A DNA stretch of 64,000 nt, taken from contig BEIJ01000002.1 in NCBI GenBank assembly GCA_002923375.1, positions 434,001 through 498,000 on the forward strand, written 5' to 3'. A program made the translations under genes and the position numbers. The stretch comes from a bacterium HR33 (GTDB lineage: Bacteria; Gemmatimonadota; Gemmatimonadetes; Gemmatimonadales; GWC2-71-9). The notes beneath the pieces are model-generated. The model saw only the letters and a program-made list of their open reading frames with translations. It was not told the DNA's origin and searched no databases. Shown piece after piece: positions 15,653 to 22,999 of this stretch; positions within the stretch are counted from its first letter, which is position 1, and each line of letters begins with the position of its first letter.

Positions 15653-16625
15653 AGTAACCTATCTCGAGGCTCTGCGCCAGGGTTTGTGGGAGGAGATGGA
15701 ACGGGATGAGCGGGTGTTCATCCTGGGCGAAGATATCGGGATTTACGGCGGGGCGTTCAAGGTTACGGAGGGTTTTTACCAGCGCTTCGGTCCGGATCGG
15801 GTAATCGACACGCCGATCAGCGAAGCGGCGATCGTGGGAGCCGCGGCTGGAGCCGCGCACATGGGGTTGCGGCCGGTGGCGGAGATGCAGTTTATGGATT
15901 TCATAGCATGCGCCTACGATATACTCACCAACTATGTGGCCACCGCTCGCTACCGCGCCGGTCTTTCCACCCCCATAGTGGTCCGGGGTCCCTGCGGCGG
16001 ATATGTGCGGGGCGGGCCCTTCCACTCCCAGATTCCGGAGGCGGCCTTCTTCCACACACCGGGGCTCAAGCTGGTTTGTCCCGCCACGGCGAGGGATGCC
16101 AAGGGCCTCATCAAGGCGGCGATCAGGGACGAAGATCCGGTGATTTACTTCGAGCACAAGTATCTGTATCGAAGAATCAAGGAAGACCTACCGGAGGGGG
16201 AAGAGATCCTCACGCCGATCGGCAAGGCGCGGGTGGCGCGGGAAGGCAGGGATCTTACTATCGTTACGTGGTCGGCGATGGTATGGAAATCGTTGGAGGC
16301 GGCCGAGGAGATCGAGAAAACCGACGGCGCATCTATCGAAGTGATCGATCTCAGATCGCTGATTCCCATGGACGATCAGGCGATCGTGGAGAGCGTGAAG
16401 AAAACCAACAAGGTGCTGATCGTGCACGAGGACACGCGCACGGGAGGCGTAGCCGGGGAGATCACGGCGCGAATCAACGAGCAGGCCTTCGAGTACCTCG
16501 ACGGGCCGATCATGAGGGTTACCGCCCACGACACTCCGCTGCCCTATGCCCCTCCTTTGGAAGATTTCGTGCTGCCGCAGACTGCGGACATAGTGAAGGC
16601 GGCTCGCTGGCTGCTCCACTACTAG
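15645..16625 (+). CDS. pdhB: Pyruvate dehydrogenase E1 component, beta subunit
   Basis: E1 beta subunit, 326 residues from the GTG at 15645, which overlaps the pdhA stop by 8 bases. The core motifs are present: VFILGEDIGIYGGAFKVTEG, DTPISEAAIVGAAAGAA, and a C-terminal transketolase domain with EVIDLRSLIPMDD and VLIVHEDTRTGGVAGEI. It forms the alpha2beta2 decarboxylase with PdhA. The matching E2 gene lies downstream but is separated by an opposite-strand transposase-like gene. No E3 (lipoamide dehydrogenase) gene is in the window. Confidence 0.93.
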   Translation: MAEVTYLEALRQGLWEEMERDERVFILGEDIGIYGGAFKVTEGFYQRFGPDRVIDTPISEAAIVGAAAGAAHMGLRPVAEMQFMDFIACAYDILTNYVATARYRAGLSTPIVVRGPCGGYVRGGPFHSQIPEAAFFHTPGLKLVCPATARDAKGLIKAAIRDEDPVIYFEHKYLYRRIKEDLPEGEEILTPIGKARVAREGRDLTIVTWSAMVWKSLEAAEEIEKTDGASIEVIDLRSLIPMDDQAIVESVKKTNKVLIVHEDTRTGGVAGEITARINEQAFEYLDGPIMRVTAHDTPLPYAPPLEDFVLPQTADIVKAARWLLHY

Positions 16626-16635
16626 AGCCGGTCAA

Positions 16636-17052
16636 TTACTGCTGCTGGGATCGTCCAAAGCTCGCGCTTCGGGACTGTAGCTTTCGGTGGCGGAGATGGC
16701 GGCGGACGGTGGTCACCGAGACGCCGCTGGCCAGGGGAACGCACCAGCCCCGTTCCGCAAAGAGGGGTCGGCTGGCAGAGGCGAGCCCGGCTTCTTTGAG
16801 TGTCTGTTCTGCGGATCCGAGCAAGATCCGGGGGACGACCTGCCACGGGATCTCCGCCGGGGTAGCTAGCAGGACGTGCAACTGCGTTTCTGAGACGAGG
16901 ATGGTATCGATGGTCCAACCCTGGCGCGCGGCGGCGGTTCGAAGAGCCCGCTCGCACAAGGGGGCGGCTGCGGCTATCTTAAGGCACGGGCGGCGCCCGT
17001 ACGTGGTCCACACCAGATGGTACCACTTGAACGGCTGGCTGTAAGAGGACAT
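16636..17052 (-). CDS. Degenerate Y1 (IS200/REP-associated type) transposase-like protein
   Basis: 138 residues, opposite in strand to the pdh genes and ending 10 bases from the pdhB stop. The fold signature YHLVWTTYGRRPCL (11-24) is typical of IS200-like Y1 transposases, and RPLFAERGWCV matches their LW-RGYFV region. The catalytic parts are changed. The HUH metal motif (usually HVHLL) reads QLHVLL (Q57, H59), and the position of the catalytic tyrosine in the final helix (usually RRYI) is RRHL (H119). No terminal repeats or target duplications were recognised nearby. It is either a decayed insertion or a domesticated nucleic-acid-binding protein; the frame is intact. Confidence 0.7.
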   Translation of the reverse strand: MSSYSQPFKWYHLVWTTYGRRPCLKIAAAAPLCERALRTAAARQGWTIDTILVSETQLHVLLATPAEIPWQVVPRILLGSAEQTLKEAGLASASRPLFAERGWCVPLASGVSVTTVRRHLRHRKLQSRSASFGRSQQQ

Positions 17053-17154
17053 GCCTCATAATGGGTACACCGCCGGGTAAACAGGTAAACCAAAGTTTGC
17101 GGGCCTAGTCAAAAAACCGCGGTACCTGGCGGTATAGCAGAGGAGTTCGCTCTC

Positions 17155-18522
17155 ATGGCTCGAGTTGACGTGATCATGCCGCAGATGGGCGAGTCGATCG
17201 CCGAGGGCACGGTTTCGCGCTGGTTGAAAAAGATCGGAGATCCGGTCAAGCGGGACGAGCCGATCTTGGAAATTTCTACCGACAAGGTGGACGCGGAGAT
17301 TCCCGCCCCGGCGAGCGGGGTGTTGGCGGAGATCAAGGTCGAGGAGGGCAAGACGGTGCCGGTTCAGACGGTGATCGCCGTGATAGAGACCGACGGCGCT
17401 CAAGCGGCGGCGCCCGCGGCGGCCGAGTCCAAAGCTGCTCCCTCGGAGCCGCCGCCGGCTCCCGCGCGGGCGGAAGCACCGGCACCGCCGCCGGCTGCCG
17501 CCGCAGCTCCGTCCAGGGAAGCTCCCCGGGGCCCTGCCACCGGGGAGGTCCGGCGTGACGGCGCTGCGGCAGAGACGGCGGAGGAGAGATTGCGCCGGCG
17601 CTCCACCCCTCTGGTCCGTAAGATCGCCCAAGAGCACAACATCGACCTCACCCAGCTGACCGGTACAGGGTACGCCGGGCGGGTTACCAAGAAGGACATT
17701 TTGGAGTACATCGAGCGGGCCGCCGGGGCACCTCGACCGGCAGCGCCGGCGGCGGGGGTTGCGGAAGCGCCCGCGGGGCCTGCGGCGGCGGTGGTGCACC
17801 CGACGGTGGAGGTGTGGCCGGGAGACCGAGTCGAGCCGATGAGCCGGATCCGAAAGCTGACCGCGGATCACATGGTGTTGTCCCGGCGGATTTCGGCGCA
17901 CGTGACCAGCTTTTACGAGGTCGATTTCACCCGGATCGCGCGCCTCAGACAGGCCAAGAAGGAAGAGTACGAGCGGCGCGGGGCCAAGCTCACCTACCTG
18001 GCGTTCATCACCAAGGTGGTGGCGGACGCTCTGCGGCGGCATCCGATTCTCAATTCTTCGGTAAGCGGCGATCAGATCGTCTATCGCGGCTCGATCAACA
18101 TCGGCATAGCGGTGGCTCTGGATTGGGGACTGATCGTGCCGGTGATAAAGAACGCAGACGAGCTGTCGCTGTTGGGTATAGCCAAGCAGATGGCCGATCT
18201 GGCCGAGCGGGCTCGCACCAAGCGGCTGAATCCCGACGAGGTGCAGAAAGGAACTTTCACCATAACCAATCCCGGAGTATTCGGGTCGTACATAGGCACT
18301 CCGATCATCAACCAGCCTCAGGTGGCGATTCTCGGCGTGGGGGCCATAGAGAAGCGGCCCAAGGTAATAACTCTGGAAGACGGGCAGGACGTGATCGCTA
18401 TTCGCACCATGGGGATGCTGTCGCTGTCTTACGATCACCGGGTGGTGGACGGGGCCGATGCGGACCGCTTCATGAGCGACGTGAAGCGGGCCCTGGAAAA
18501 CTTTGCGGAGGAAGCGGTTTGA
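17155..18522 (+). CDS. pdhC: Dihydrolipoamide acetyltransferase, E2 component of 2-oxoacid dehydrogenase
   Basis: E2 core subunit of 455 residues. It has one N-terminal lipoyl domain (lipoylated Lys44 in the STDKVDAE turn), a long Ala/Pro/Glu-rich flexible linker (about 80-130), an E3-binding peripheral-subunit domain (PLVRKIAQEHNIDLTQLTGTG region), a second flexible linker and the acyltransferase domain. Catalytic SYDHRVVDGADADRF is near the C terminus. The ATG at 17155 has an AGAGGAG site eight bases upstream. The gap from 17053 to 17154 contains a short direct repeat of GGTAAAC and no convincing promoter. It works with PdhA and PdhB. Confidence 0.93.
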   Translation: MARVDVIMPQMGESIAEGTVSRWLKKIGDPVKRDEPILEISTDKVDAEIPAPASGVLAEIKVEEGKTVPVQTVIAVIETDGAQAAAPAAAESKAAPSEPPPAPARAEAPAPPPAAAAAPSREAPRGPATGEVRRDGAAAETAEERLRRRSTPLVRKIAQEHNIDLTQLTGTGYAGRVTKKDILEYIERAAGAPRPAAPAAGVAEAPAGPAAAVVHPTVEVWPGDRVEPMSRIRKLTADHMVLSRRISAHVTSFYEVDFTRIARLRQAKKEEYERRGAKLTYLAFITKVVADALRRHPILNSSVSGDQIVYRGSINIGIAVALDWGLIVPVIKNADELSLLGIAKQMADLAERARTKRLNPDEVQKGTFTITNPGVFGSYIGTPIINQPQVAILGVGAIEKRPKVITLEDGQDVIAIRTMGMLSLSYDHRVVDGADADRFMSDVKRALENFAEEAV

Positions 18523-18798
18523 ATGGCTTCACGCACGATTACCGTGGATGGCGAGAAGTGGGTGGTGTACCCCTCGGGCCGGATGACGTTTTACGGCCGG
18601 GACGAATTCGGTCTGGTGTTCGAGAAAGGTACGGGGCCCGATCGGGTGAGGCGCATAACGCGGTTTTCGCCTCTGGGGGCGCGGCGCTGGGACGCCGCCC
18701 TGGCGGAGCTTTCGGATCGCCAGTTGGAGGAACTGTTTCGGCAATCGCAGCCTGCCTGGACTAGCCCCGAGGCCGGGTACCAGCGGCGCGCGGGCTAG
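18523..18798 (+). CDS. Hypothetical protein, 91 residues
   Basis: Small soluble protein that starts directly after the E2 stop codon. It begins with a strand-rich segment (RTITVDGEKWVVYPSGRMTFYGRDEFGLVFEKG) and ends in a helical part (WDAALAELSDRQLEELFRQSQ). The pattern suggests a compact alpha-beta protein. It is not recognised, and has no signal peptide, cysteine or known motif. Its place in the E2-PHP run suggests co-expression with pyruvate dehydrogenase, but no function is assigned. Confidence 0.7.
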   Translation: MASRTITVDGEKWVVYPSGRMTFYGRDEFGLVFEKGTGPDRVRRITRFSPLGARRWDAALAELSDRQLEELFRQSQPAWTSPEAGYQRRAG

Positions 18799-18802
18799 CC
18801 GG

Positions 18803-19666
18803 ATGGACCGGCACGGGGCCATCGATCTGCATCTTCACTCCAACGCCTCGGACGGCGAGCAGCCGCCCGGGGAAGTGGTACGTTCCGCCGCCGCTAAGGG
18901 TTTGGGAACCATCGCTCTCACCGACCACGACACGCTGGCCGGAGTCGAGGCGGCTCGGGAGGCTGGAGCTGCCGCCGGAGTGCGGGTCATTTCCGGCTGC
19001 GAGTTCAGCGTCAGCGCCAACTGGGGAGAGATGCACCTACTCGGCTACTTCCTTCCGCCCGATTCGGTGGAGCTGGCGAGATTTCTCGAGGACCAGCGTG
19101 CCAAGCGCACCAACCGGGCTGCCGCTATGGTCCGCAAGCTGGTCGCCATGGGGGTGAAAGTGAGGATGGAAGACGTCTTGGCTGCGGCGGACGGAGGTGC
19201 GGTTGGAAGGCCCCACGTGGCGCGGGCGCTGGTGGCCGTAGGAGCGGTCTCGGGAATCTCCGAGGCGTTCGAGCGGTATTTAGCCTTCGGCCGGCCGGCT
19301 TTCGTTCCCAAAGAGCTACCGGATATTCCCACGGTGACCGCGCTGATCAAGCAAGTTGGCGGGGTCAGTGTAGCGGCACATCTCAAGGATCGCGGGAGCA
19401 CGGCGGCGGTCCAGGAGCTGAAAGATCTGGGAGTGGACGGTATCGAGGTGCTGCATCCGTCTCATGACGAAAGCGTTCGGAACCGGCTCTTGAGAGCGAC
19501 TCTGGCGGCGGGGTTGCTCCCCACGGGTGGTTCCGATTGGCACGGCGATTCGCGGGTGGACGGCGAGCGCGGGGCGTTGGGATCGGTGGACATTCCTCCG
19601 GAGTGGCTGGAGCGGCTGGAGGGGTTGCATCGCTCGCGCGCGACAGCGAAGGAGGTTCAACGGTGA
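18803..19666 (+). CDS. PHP-domain phosphoesterase (RNase AM / nucleoside bisphosphate phosphatase-like)
   Basis: 287-residue PHP-family metal-dependent phosphoesterase. The metal ligands are visible: DLHLHSNASDG (H10, H12), LTDHDTLAG, the GCEF segment, and GGSDWHGD near the C terminus. The length and motif order match the YciV/RNase AM group, which hydrolyses 3',5'-nucleoside bisphosphates or trims 5' ends of RNA. It lacks polymerase-associated domains. It overlaps the next gene (peroxiredoxin) by 4 bases at its stop. The substrate is inferred from family membership. Confidence 0.85.
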   Translation: MDRHGAIDLHLHSNASDGEQPPGEVVRSAAAKGLGTIALTDHDTLAGVEAAREAGAAAGVRVISGCEFSVSANWGEMHLLGYFLPPDSVELARFLEDQRAKRTNRAAAMVRKLVAMGVKVRMEDVLAAADGGAVGRPHVARALVAVGAVSGISEAFERYLAFGRPAFVPKELPDIPTVTALIKQVGGVSVAAHLKDRGSTAAVQELKDLGVDGIEVLHPSHDESVRNRLLRATLAAGLLPTGGSDWHGDSRVDGERGALGSVDIPPEWLERLEGLHRSRATAKEVQR

Positions 19667-20112
19667 GCGAGCTGATAGCTGTAGGAGCAAAGGCTCCGGA
19701 TTTCGAACTGAAGGCTTCCGACGGCAAGAGCTATCGGTTGAGCGAGGTGCTCAAACGGAGTCACGTTCTGCTGGTGTTCTATCCAGGGAATTTCACACCC
19801 GGTTGAAACCGGCAGCTCTCCGCCGTGCGCGATGAGATCGAGCTGTATCGAAAAGCCGGCGTGCAGCCGTTCGGTGTGAACCCGGCGTCCTGGGAAGGGC
19901 ACCGCAAGTACGCGGAGAAGCTCAAGTTGCCGTTTCCGCTGCTGTCCGACGAAAACCGGGAAGTGGCGGCTGCCTACGGTGCACTAAAACCCGGGGGAGG
20001 GGGAATCTGGCGGAGCGTGGTGCTGGTGGGGCGCGACGGGACTGTCCGCTTCGCCGCGCGAGGAGCCCCGGGTGCTGAAGAGAGCCTGGCGTCGCTGAAA
20101 GCGGGAGGCTAA
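19663..20112 (+). CDS. Peroxiredoxin with in-frame UGA at the peroxidatic position, probable selenoprotein
   Basis: AhpC/TSA-type (PrxQ/BCP-like) peroxiredoxin of 149 residues when the TGA at 19804-19806 is read through. The sequence around it is LLVFYPGNFTPG-U-NRQLSAVRDEIE, so UGA sits exactly where peroxiredoxins carry the peroxidatic Cys (FTPGCT). Homology continues in the same frame to the next stop at 20112 (FPLLSDENREVAAAYG). There is no cysteine anywhere else in the protein and the resolving position (U+5) is Ser, so U48 would be the only redox residue. The GTG start at 19663 follows AAGGAGG by seven bases and overlaps the PHP stop by 4 bases. A SECIS-like hairpin follows the UGA. No selenocysteine machinery gene is in the window. 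Confidence 0.85.
19813..19845 (+). promoter_or_regulatory. Candidate bacterial SECIS element
   Basis: Downstream of the UGA an upper hairpin forms from CGC (19821-19823) and GCG (19829-19831) with loop CGTGC, placing GU at 19825-19826, that is +19/+20 from the UGA. This is about where bacterial SECIS loops expose GU to SelB. A lower stem CAGCTC (19813-19818) with GAGCTG (19840-19845) can enclose it. The pairing was done by eye, without energy calculation. Confidence 0.45.
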
Positions 20113-20115
20113 ACG

Positions 20116-20889
20116 GTGGGCTTCGCCCCCAAGGGTGAGCTGGACCTCGGCGGCAAGGTGGCGCTGGTGACCGGAGGGGCTCGGAGGGTGGGGCGCGCAA
20201 TAAGCGAGGCTTTGGCTTCGGACGGAGCGCGGGTAGCCATTCACTACAACGCCTCCGAGCGGGAGGCTCGCGAGCTGGCCGAGGAGCTGGCGGGCAAGGG
20301 TTGTCCCGAGCCGGCCATCTTTCGCGCCGATCTGCGGGATCCGGTACAGGCGGAAGCCCTGCCGGGCCGGGTAGTGGAACGGTTCGGGCGTCTGGATATT
20401 CTGATCAACTCGGCGGCGGTGATGCTGCGCCAACCGTTCGGCACCGTCACGGCGGAGATGTGGGACTCGGTGCTCGATCTCAACCTACGGGCATATTTTT
20501 TAGTCTCTCAGGCTGCAGCGGCGAGTCTCCGGCGGGTTGGAGGTAAGATCGTGAACATTTCCGACGTGGCGGCCTACGAGCCTTGGCCGGCTTACCTGCC
20601 GCACTCGATCAGCAAGGCCGGAGTGGAGATGCTGACCAAGGGTCTGGCGCGGGTTTTGGCGCCGGAAGTTACGGTGAACGCGGTGGCTCCGGGCCCGGTG
20701 CTGCCGGCGGAGGGCAGCTCCACCGACGAGCTCGAGCGGCTGGTCCGTACCGTACCCTTGGGTCGCCTGGGGGATCCCGGGGACGTAACCGACGCGATTC
20801 GCTTCTTTCTGAGCTGCGACTTTGTGACCGGGACGACGGTCGTCGTGGACGGAGGCCAGCTGGTCCGGGCTAGATCGTATGTTACCTGA
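20116..20889 (+). CDS. Short-chain dehydrogenase/reductase (pteridine reductase/FolM-like)
   Basis: 257-residue SDR with the NAD(P)-binding motif TGGARRVGRAI; the Arg after Gly-Ala suggests an NADPH preference as in pteridine reductases. It has NSAAVM for the NAG-type motif and the catalytic Ser in VNISDVAAY. The catalytic Tyr of YxxxK is replaced: the segment reads PHSISKAG, with His163 four residues before Lys167. The C terminus has the usual VTGTTVVVDGGQL. The GTG start at 20116 lies three bases after the peroxiredoxin stop. The substrate is unknown. It may be an active variant, or the Tyr role may be filled differently. Confidence 0.82.
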   Translation: MGFAPKGELDLGGKVALVTGGARRVGRAISEALASDGARVAIHYNASEREARELAEELAGKGCPEPAIFRADLRDPVQAEALPGRVVERFGRLDILINSAAVMLRQPFGTVTAEMWDSVLDLNLRAYFLVSQAAAASLRRVGGKIVNISDVAAYEPWPAYLPHSISKAGVEMLTKGLARVLAPEVTVNAVAPGPVLPAEGSSTDELERLVRTVPLGRLGDPGDVTDAIRFFLSCDFVTGTTVVVDGGQLVRARSYVT

Positions 20890-21119
20890 GCTGAGGCGGC
20901 GGGGTGCGCCCGAGTGCTTCTCGGGCCGTTCGCGCTAGACGTTATGCTACCCGAGCCGAGGGGGCGCACCCGGATAGCGGAGAGTCCAGCGTCCCGGGGA
21001 GGCCGCGCCCGGCCGGCACGTGCGGAACTTCGGCGGCTGTCCCATGACCCCCGGTTCGGGGAACACCTCGAGGTGTGCCGCTGTTGGGTAGGCGGAACTT
21101 TCACAGGCGGTAGGTAAAG
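20890..21119 (+). other. 230-base untranslated region before trxB with several hairpins
   Basis: No convincing gene. Three perfect or near-perfect hairpins are visible: CCCGAG/CTCGGG around 20909-20925, CCCC/GGGG around a CGGTTC loop near 21048, and the palindrome CACCTCGAGGTG near 21064. None is followed by a T run. A 67-codon open frame covers part of it but has no family resemblance. It may be a structured leader of trxB or simply spacer. Confidence 0.4.
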
Positions 21120-22082
21120 GTGGAGAACAACAAGTACGACTACGACGTCATCATAGTGGGAGGCGGGCCGGCGGGTCTCTGTGCGGCGTTGTACGCCGGC
21201 CGCGGGATGTTGCGCACTCTCCTGATAGAGCGGGGTGTACCCGGCGGGGAGTTGCTGAACACCGAGCTGATCGAAGACTACATCGGATTCGAGAGCATCC
21301 TGGGCCGCGAGTTGGCGGAGAAGATGACCAACCATGCCAAGAAGTTCGGAGCCGAATTCGTAACCGACACGGTGGAGGCGATAGAACGAGACGGTGAAGG
21401 GGGATTCATAGTGCGCACCGAGTTGGGCAAGGTCTATCGGGCTCCGGCGGTGATCGTAACCGCGGGAGGGACCCCCAACAAACTGGGGGTTCCCGGAGAG
21501 AAGGAATATGCCGGTAAAGGTGTTTCCTACTGCGCGGTGTGCGACGGAGCGTTTTTCAAAGGGGAGGTACTGGCGGTAGTTGGCGGGGGGGATGCGGCGG
21601 TGGAGGAAGCGGACTATCTAACCCGGTATGCCAGCAAGGTTTACATCGTGCACCGGCGGGACAAGTTTCGCGCTTCGCCGATACTCCAGAAGAGGGCGTT
21701 CGAAAACCCCAAGATCGAAGTGCTGTGGAACAAGGTTGTGGAGGAGATCGAAGGAAACGAGCGGGGGGTGACGGCACTCAAGTTACGGGACACGGTCACC
21801 GGCGAGCGCAGCCGGTTGCCGGTTGGCGGGGTGTTCATCTTCATCGGATTTACGCCCAACACCGGGATCATCAAGGAGCACGTCGAGCATGACCCGGGCG
21901 GCTATCTTATCACGGACTCCAACATGATGACGTCGATACCGGGGCTGTTTGCGGCGGGGGATGTGAGAGCTCAGCTGACGCGGCAGATTACTACCGCCGT
22001 GGGTGACGCCACTACGGCGGCGATTGCAGTGGAGAAGTATTTGGCGGAGCGACGGGAGCGGGCCGGCGTTGGGGCCTCTTAA
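21120..22082 (+). CDS. trxB: Thioredoxin reductase
   Basis: NADPH-dependent flavoprotein disulfide reductase of 320 residues. The FAD-binding motif VIIVGGGPAGLCAALYAGRG is at the N terminus, the redox-active CAVC pair is at residues 138-141, and the NADPH site is GGGDAAVEEADYL. The C-terminal FAD contact is GLFAAGDVR. The start is a GTG at 21120. It lies two genes after the UGA-containing peroxiredoxin and could supply electrons through thioredoxin, although no thioredoxin gene is in the window. It overlaps the next gene by 14 bases if the TTG at 22069 is used. Confidence 0.95.
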   Translation: MENNKYDYDVIIVGGGPAGLCAALYAGRGMLRTLLIERGVPGGELLNTELIEDYIGFESILGRELAEKMTNHAKKFGAEFVTDTVEAIERDGEGGFIVRTELGKVYRAPAVIVTAGGTPNKLGVPGEKEYAGKGVSYCAVCDGAFFKGEVLAVVGGGDAAVEEADYLTRYASKVYIVHRRDKFRASPILQKRAFENPKIEVLWNKVVEEIEGNERGVTALKLRDTVTGERSRLPVGGVFIFIGFTPNTGIIKEHVEHDPGGYLITDSNMMTSIPGLFAAGDVRAQLTRQITTAVGDATTAAIAVEKYLAERRERAGVGAS

Positions 22083-22716
22083 GGTCATCTGCCTTACGAC
22101 CGGCGCTTTTGCCCAGAACGGATACATTGTGGGCGATCCCCAGAGCGGGGAAGCGGTGCTGGTGGATCCCGGCGAGGATGCGGAGCTTTTCCTCCGCCGG
22201 TTGGCGACCGAGCGCTTGGTGTTGAAAGAGGTCTGGCTCACTCACGCCCACGTGGACCACGTTTTGGGCGTCAGGCGGGTGGTGGAGGAGACGGGAGTGC
22301 CCGTCTACCTGCATCCGGACGATCTCCCGCTGTACCGGAAAGCGGCGGAGCAAGCTGAATGGTTCGGCATTACAGCCGACCCGCCGCCGGAGCCGGACCG
22401 CCAGTTGGCGGACGGAGACACTCTCTCGGTGGGAGAATTCACGTTCGAGGTTCGCCACCTTCCGGGTCACAGCCCCGGGAGCGTGGTATTCGTGGGGCCG
22501 GGCTTCGCCCTGGTGGGTGACGTGCTGTTTGCGGGCTCGGTGGGGAGAACTGACTTGCCGGGAGGAGATGCCCGGCTGTTGTTTTCGGGAATCCGGGAAA
22601 AGTTGCTGACTCTCCCGGACGAAACAGTTATATATCCGGGTCACGGACCGGAAACGACGATCGGCAGGGAGCGGACAACCAACCCGTTTCTGACGGGCGA
22701 CCTGCATTTGGTGTGA
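22069..22716 (+). CDS. Metallo-beta-lactamase-fold hydrolase (glyoxalase II-like)
   Basis: 215-residue zinc hydrolase with the motif LTHAHVDHVLG (HxHxDH), a later His in RHLPGHSPGS, the bridging Asp in LVGDVLF and the final His in IYPGHGPET. The order and spacing fit the small bacterial glyoxalase II-like (YcbL) group, which hydrolyses thioesters such as S-lactoylglutathione. The open frame reaches upstream to 22003 inside trxB, but homology begins at LKVICLTTGAFAQNGYIV. The TTG at 22069, preceded by GGGAGCGG, is the likely start. The natural substrate is not determinable here. Confidence 0.8.
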   Translation: MGPLKVICLTTGAFAQNGYIVGDPQSGEAVLVDPGEDAELFLRRLATERLVLKEVWLTHAHVDHVLGVRRVVEETGVPVYLHPDDLPLYRKAAEQAEWFGITADPPPEPDRQLADGDTLSVGEFTFEVRHLPGHSPGSVVFVGPGFALVGDVLFAGSVGRTDLPGGDARLLFSGIREKLLTLPDETVIYPGHGPETTIGRERTTNPFLTGDLHLV

Positions 22717-22723
22717 GATCGGT

Positions 22724-22909
22724 TTGAAGAAAGAATCCCGGGACCCGAAAGCTGCCGGCAGCGAGGCGCCGCAATCGCCGGGTATTTCCGGCGCGACGGA
22801 GACGGTATGCCAGCGCTGCGGTTTTCCGGTTCCTCCCAAGCCCGAAGGGTGCAAAAACCCGTGCTCCAACTGCGGTTTTCTGTACCCTTTGGGGGACTGT
22901 TCGGATTGA
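22724..22909 (+). CDS. Small zinc-ribbon protein, 61 residues
   Basis: A short protein starting at TTG 22724, eight bases after the hydrolase stop. The first half is a low-complexity, charged tail. The second half has six cysteines: CQRCG, then GCKNPCSNCG and a final GDCSD, consistent with one zinc ribbon (CxxC...CxxC). It could be a redox or metal-binding accessory of the preceding gene. It has no named family that I recognise. The run from 22910 to 22999 holds no further gene. Confidence 0.65.
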   Translation: MKKESRDPKAAGSEAPQSPGISGATETVCQRCGFPVPPKPEGCKNPCSNCGFLYPLGDCSD

Positions 22910-22999
22910 TCGGACCTCTACGTTCGGTTACGGTGTGCGGCTAACGTGCAAGACTCCTGGCTAGATACCAACGGAAGAATCGAGGAGCGGGTGGAAAGA

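Noticed and set aside
16636-17052. Complete IS200-type insertion sequence
   Set aside because: No terminal hairpins or second gene were recognised and the catalytic residues are missing.
17056-18438. 460-codon minus-strand frame opposite the E2 gene
   Set aside because: Arg/Pro/Gly-rich shadow with no recognisable fold; the E2 protein on the plus strand is clear.
19804-19806. Peroxiredoxin as a nonsense-mutated pseudogene
   Set aside because: The UGA is exactly at the catalytic Cys position, the frame after it is intact with good homology, and a SECIS-like hairpin follows; a random nonsense mutation there is unlikely, though a sequencing error cannot be fully excluded.
20907-20925. Terminator after the SDR gene
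   Set aside because: The hairpin is good but it is followed by CGTTCGCGC, not a T run.
20914-21117. 67-codon open frame before trxB
   Set aside because: No ribosome binding site, no family resemblance and it overlaps several hairpins; treated as untranslated.
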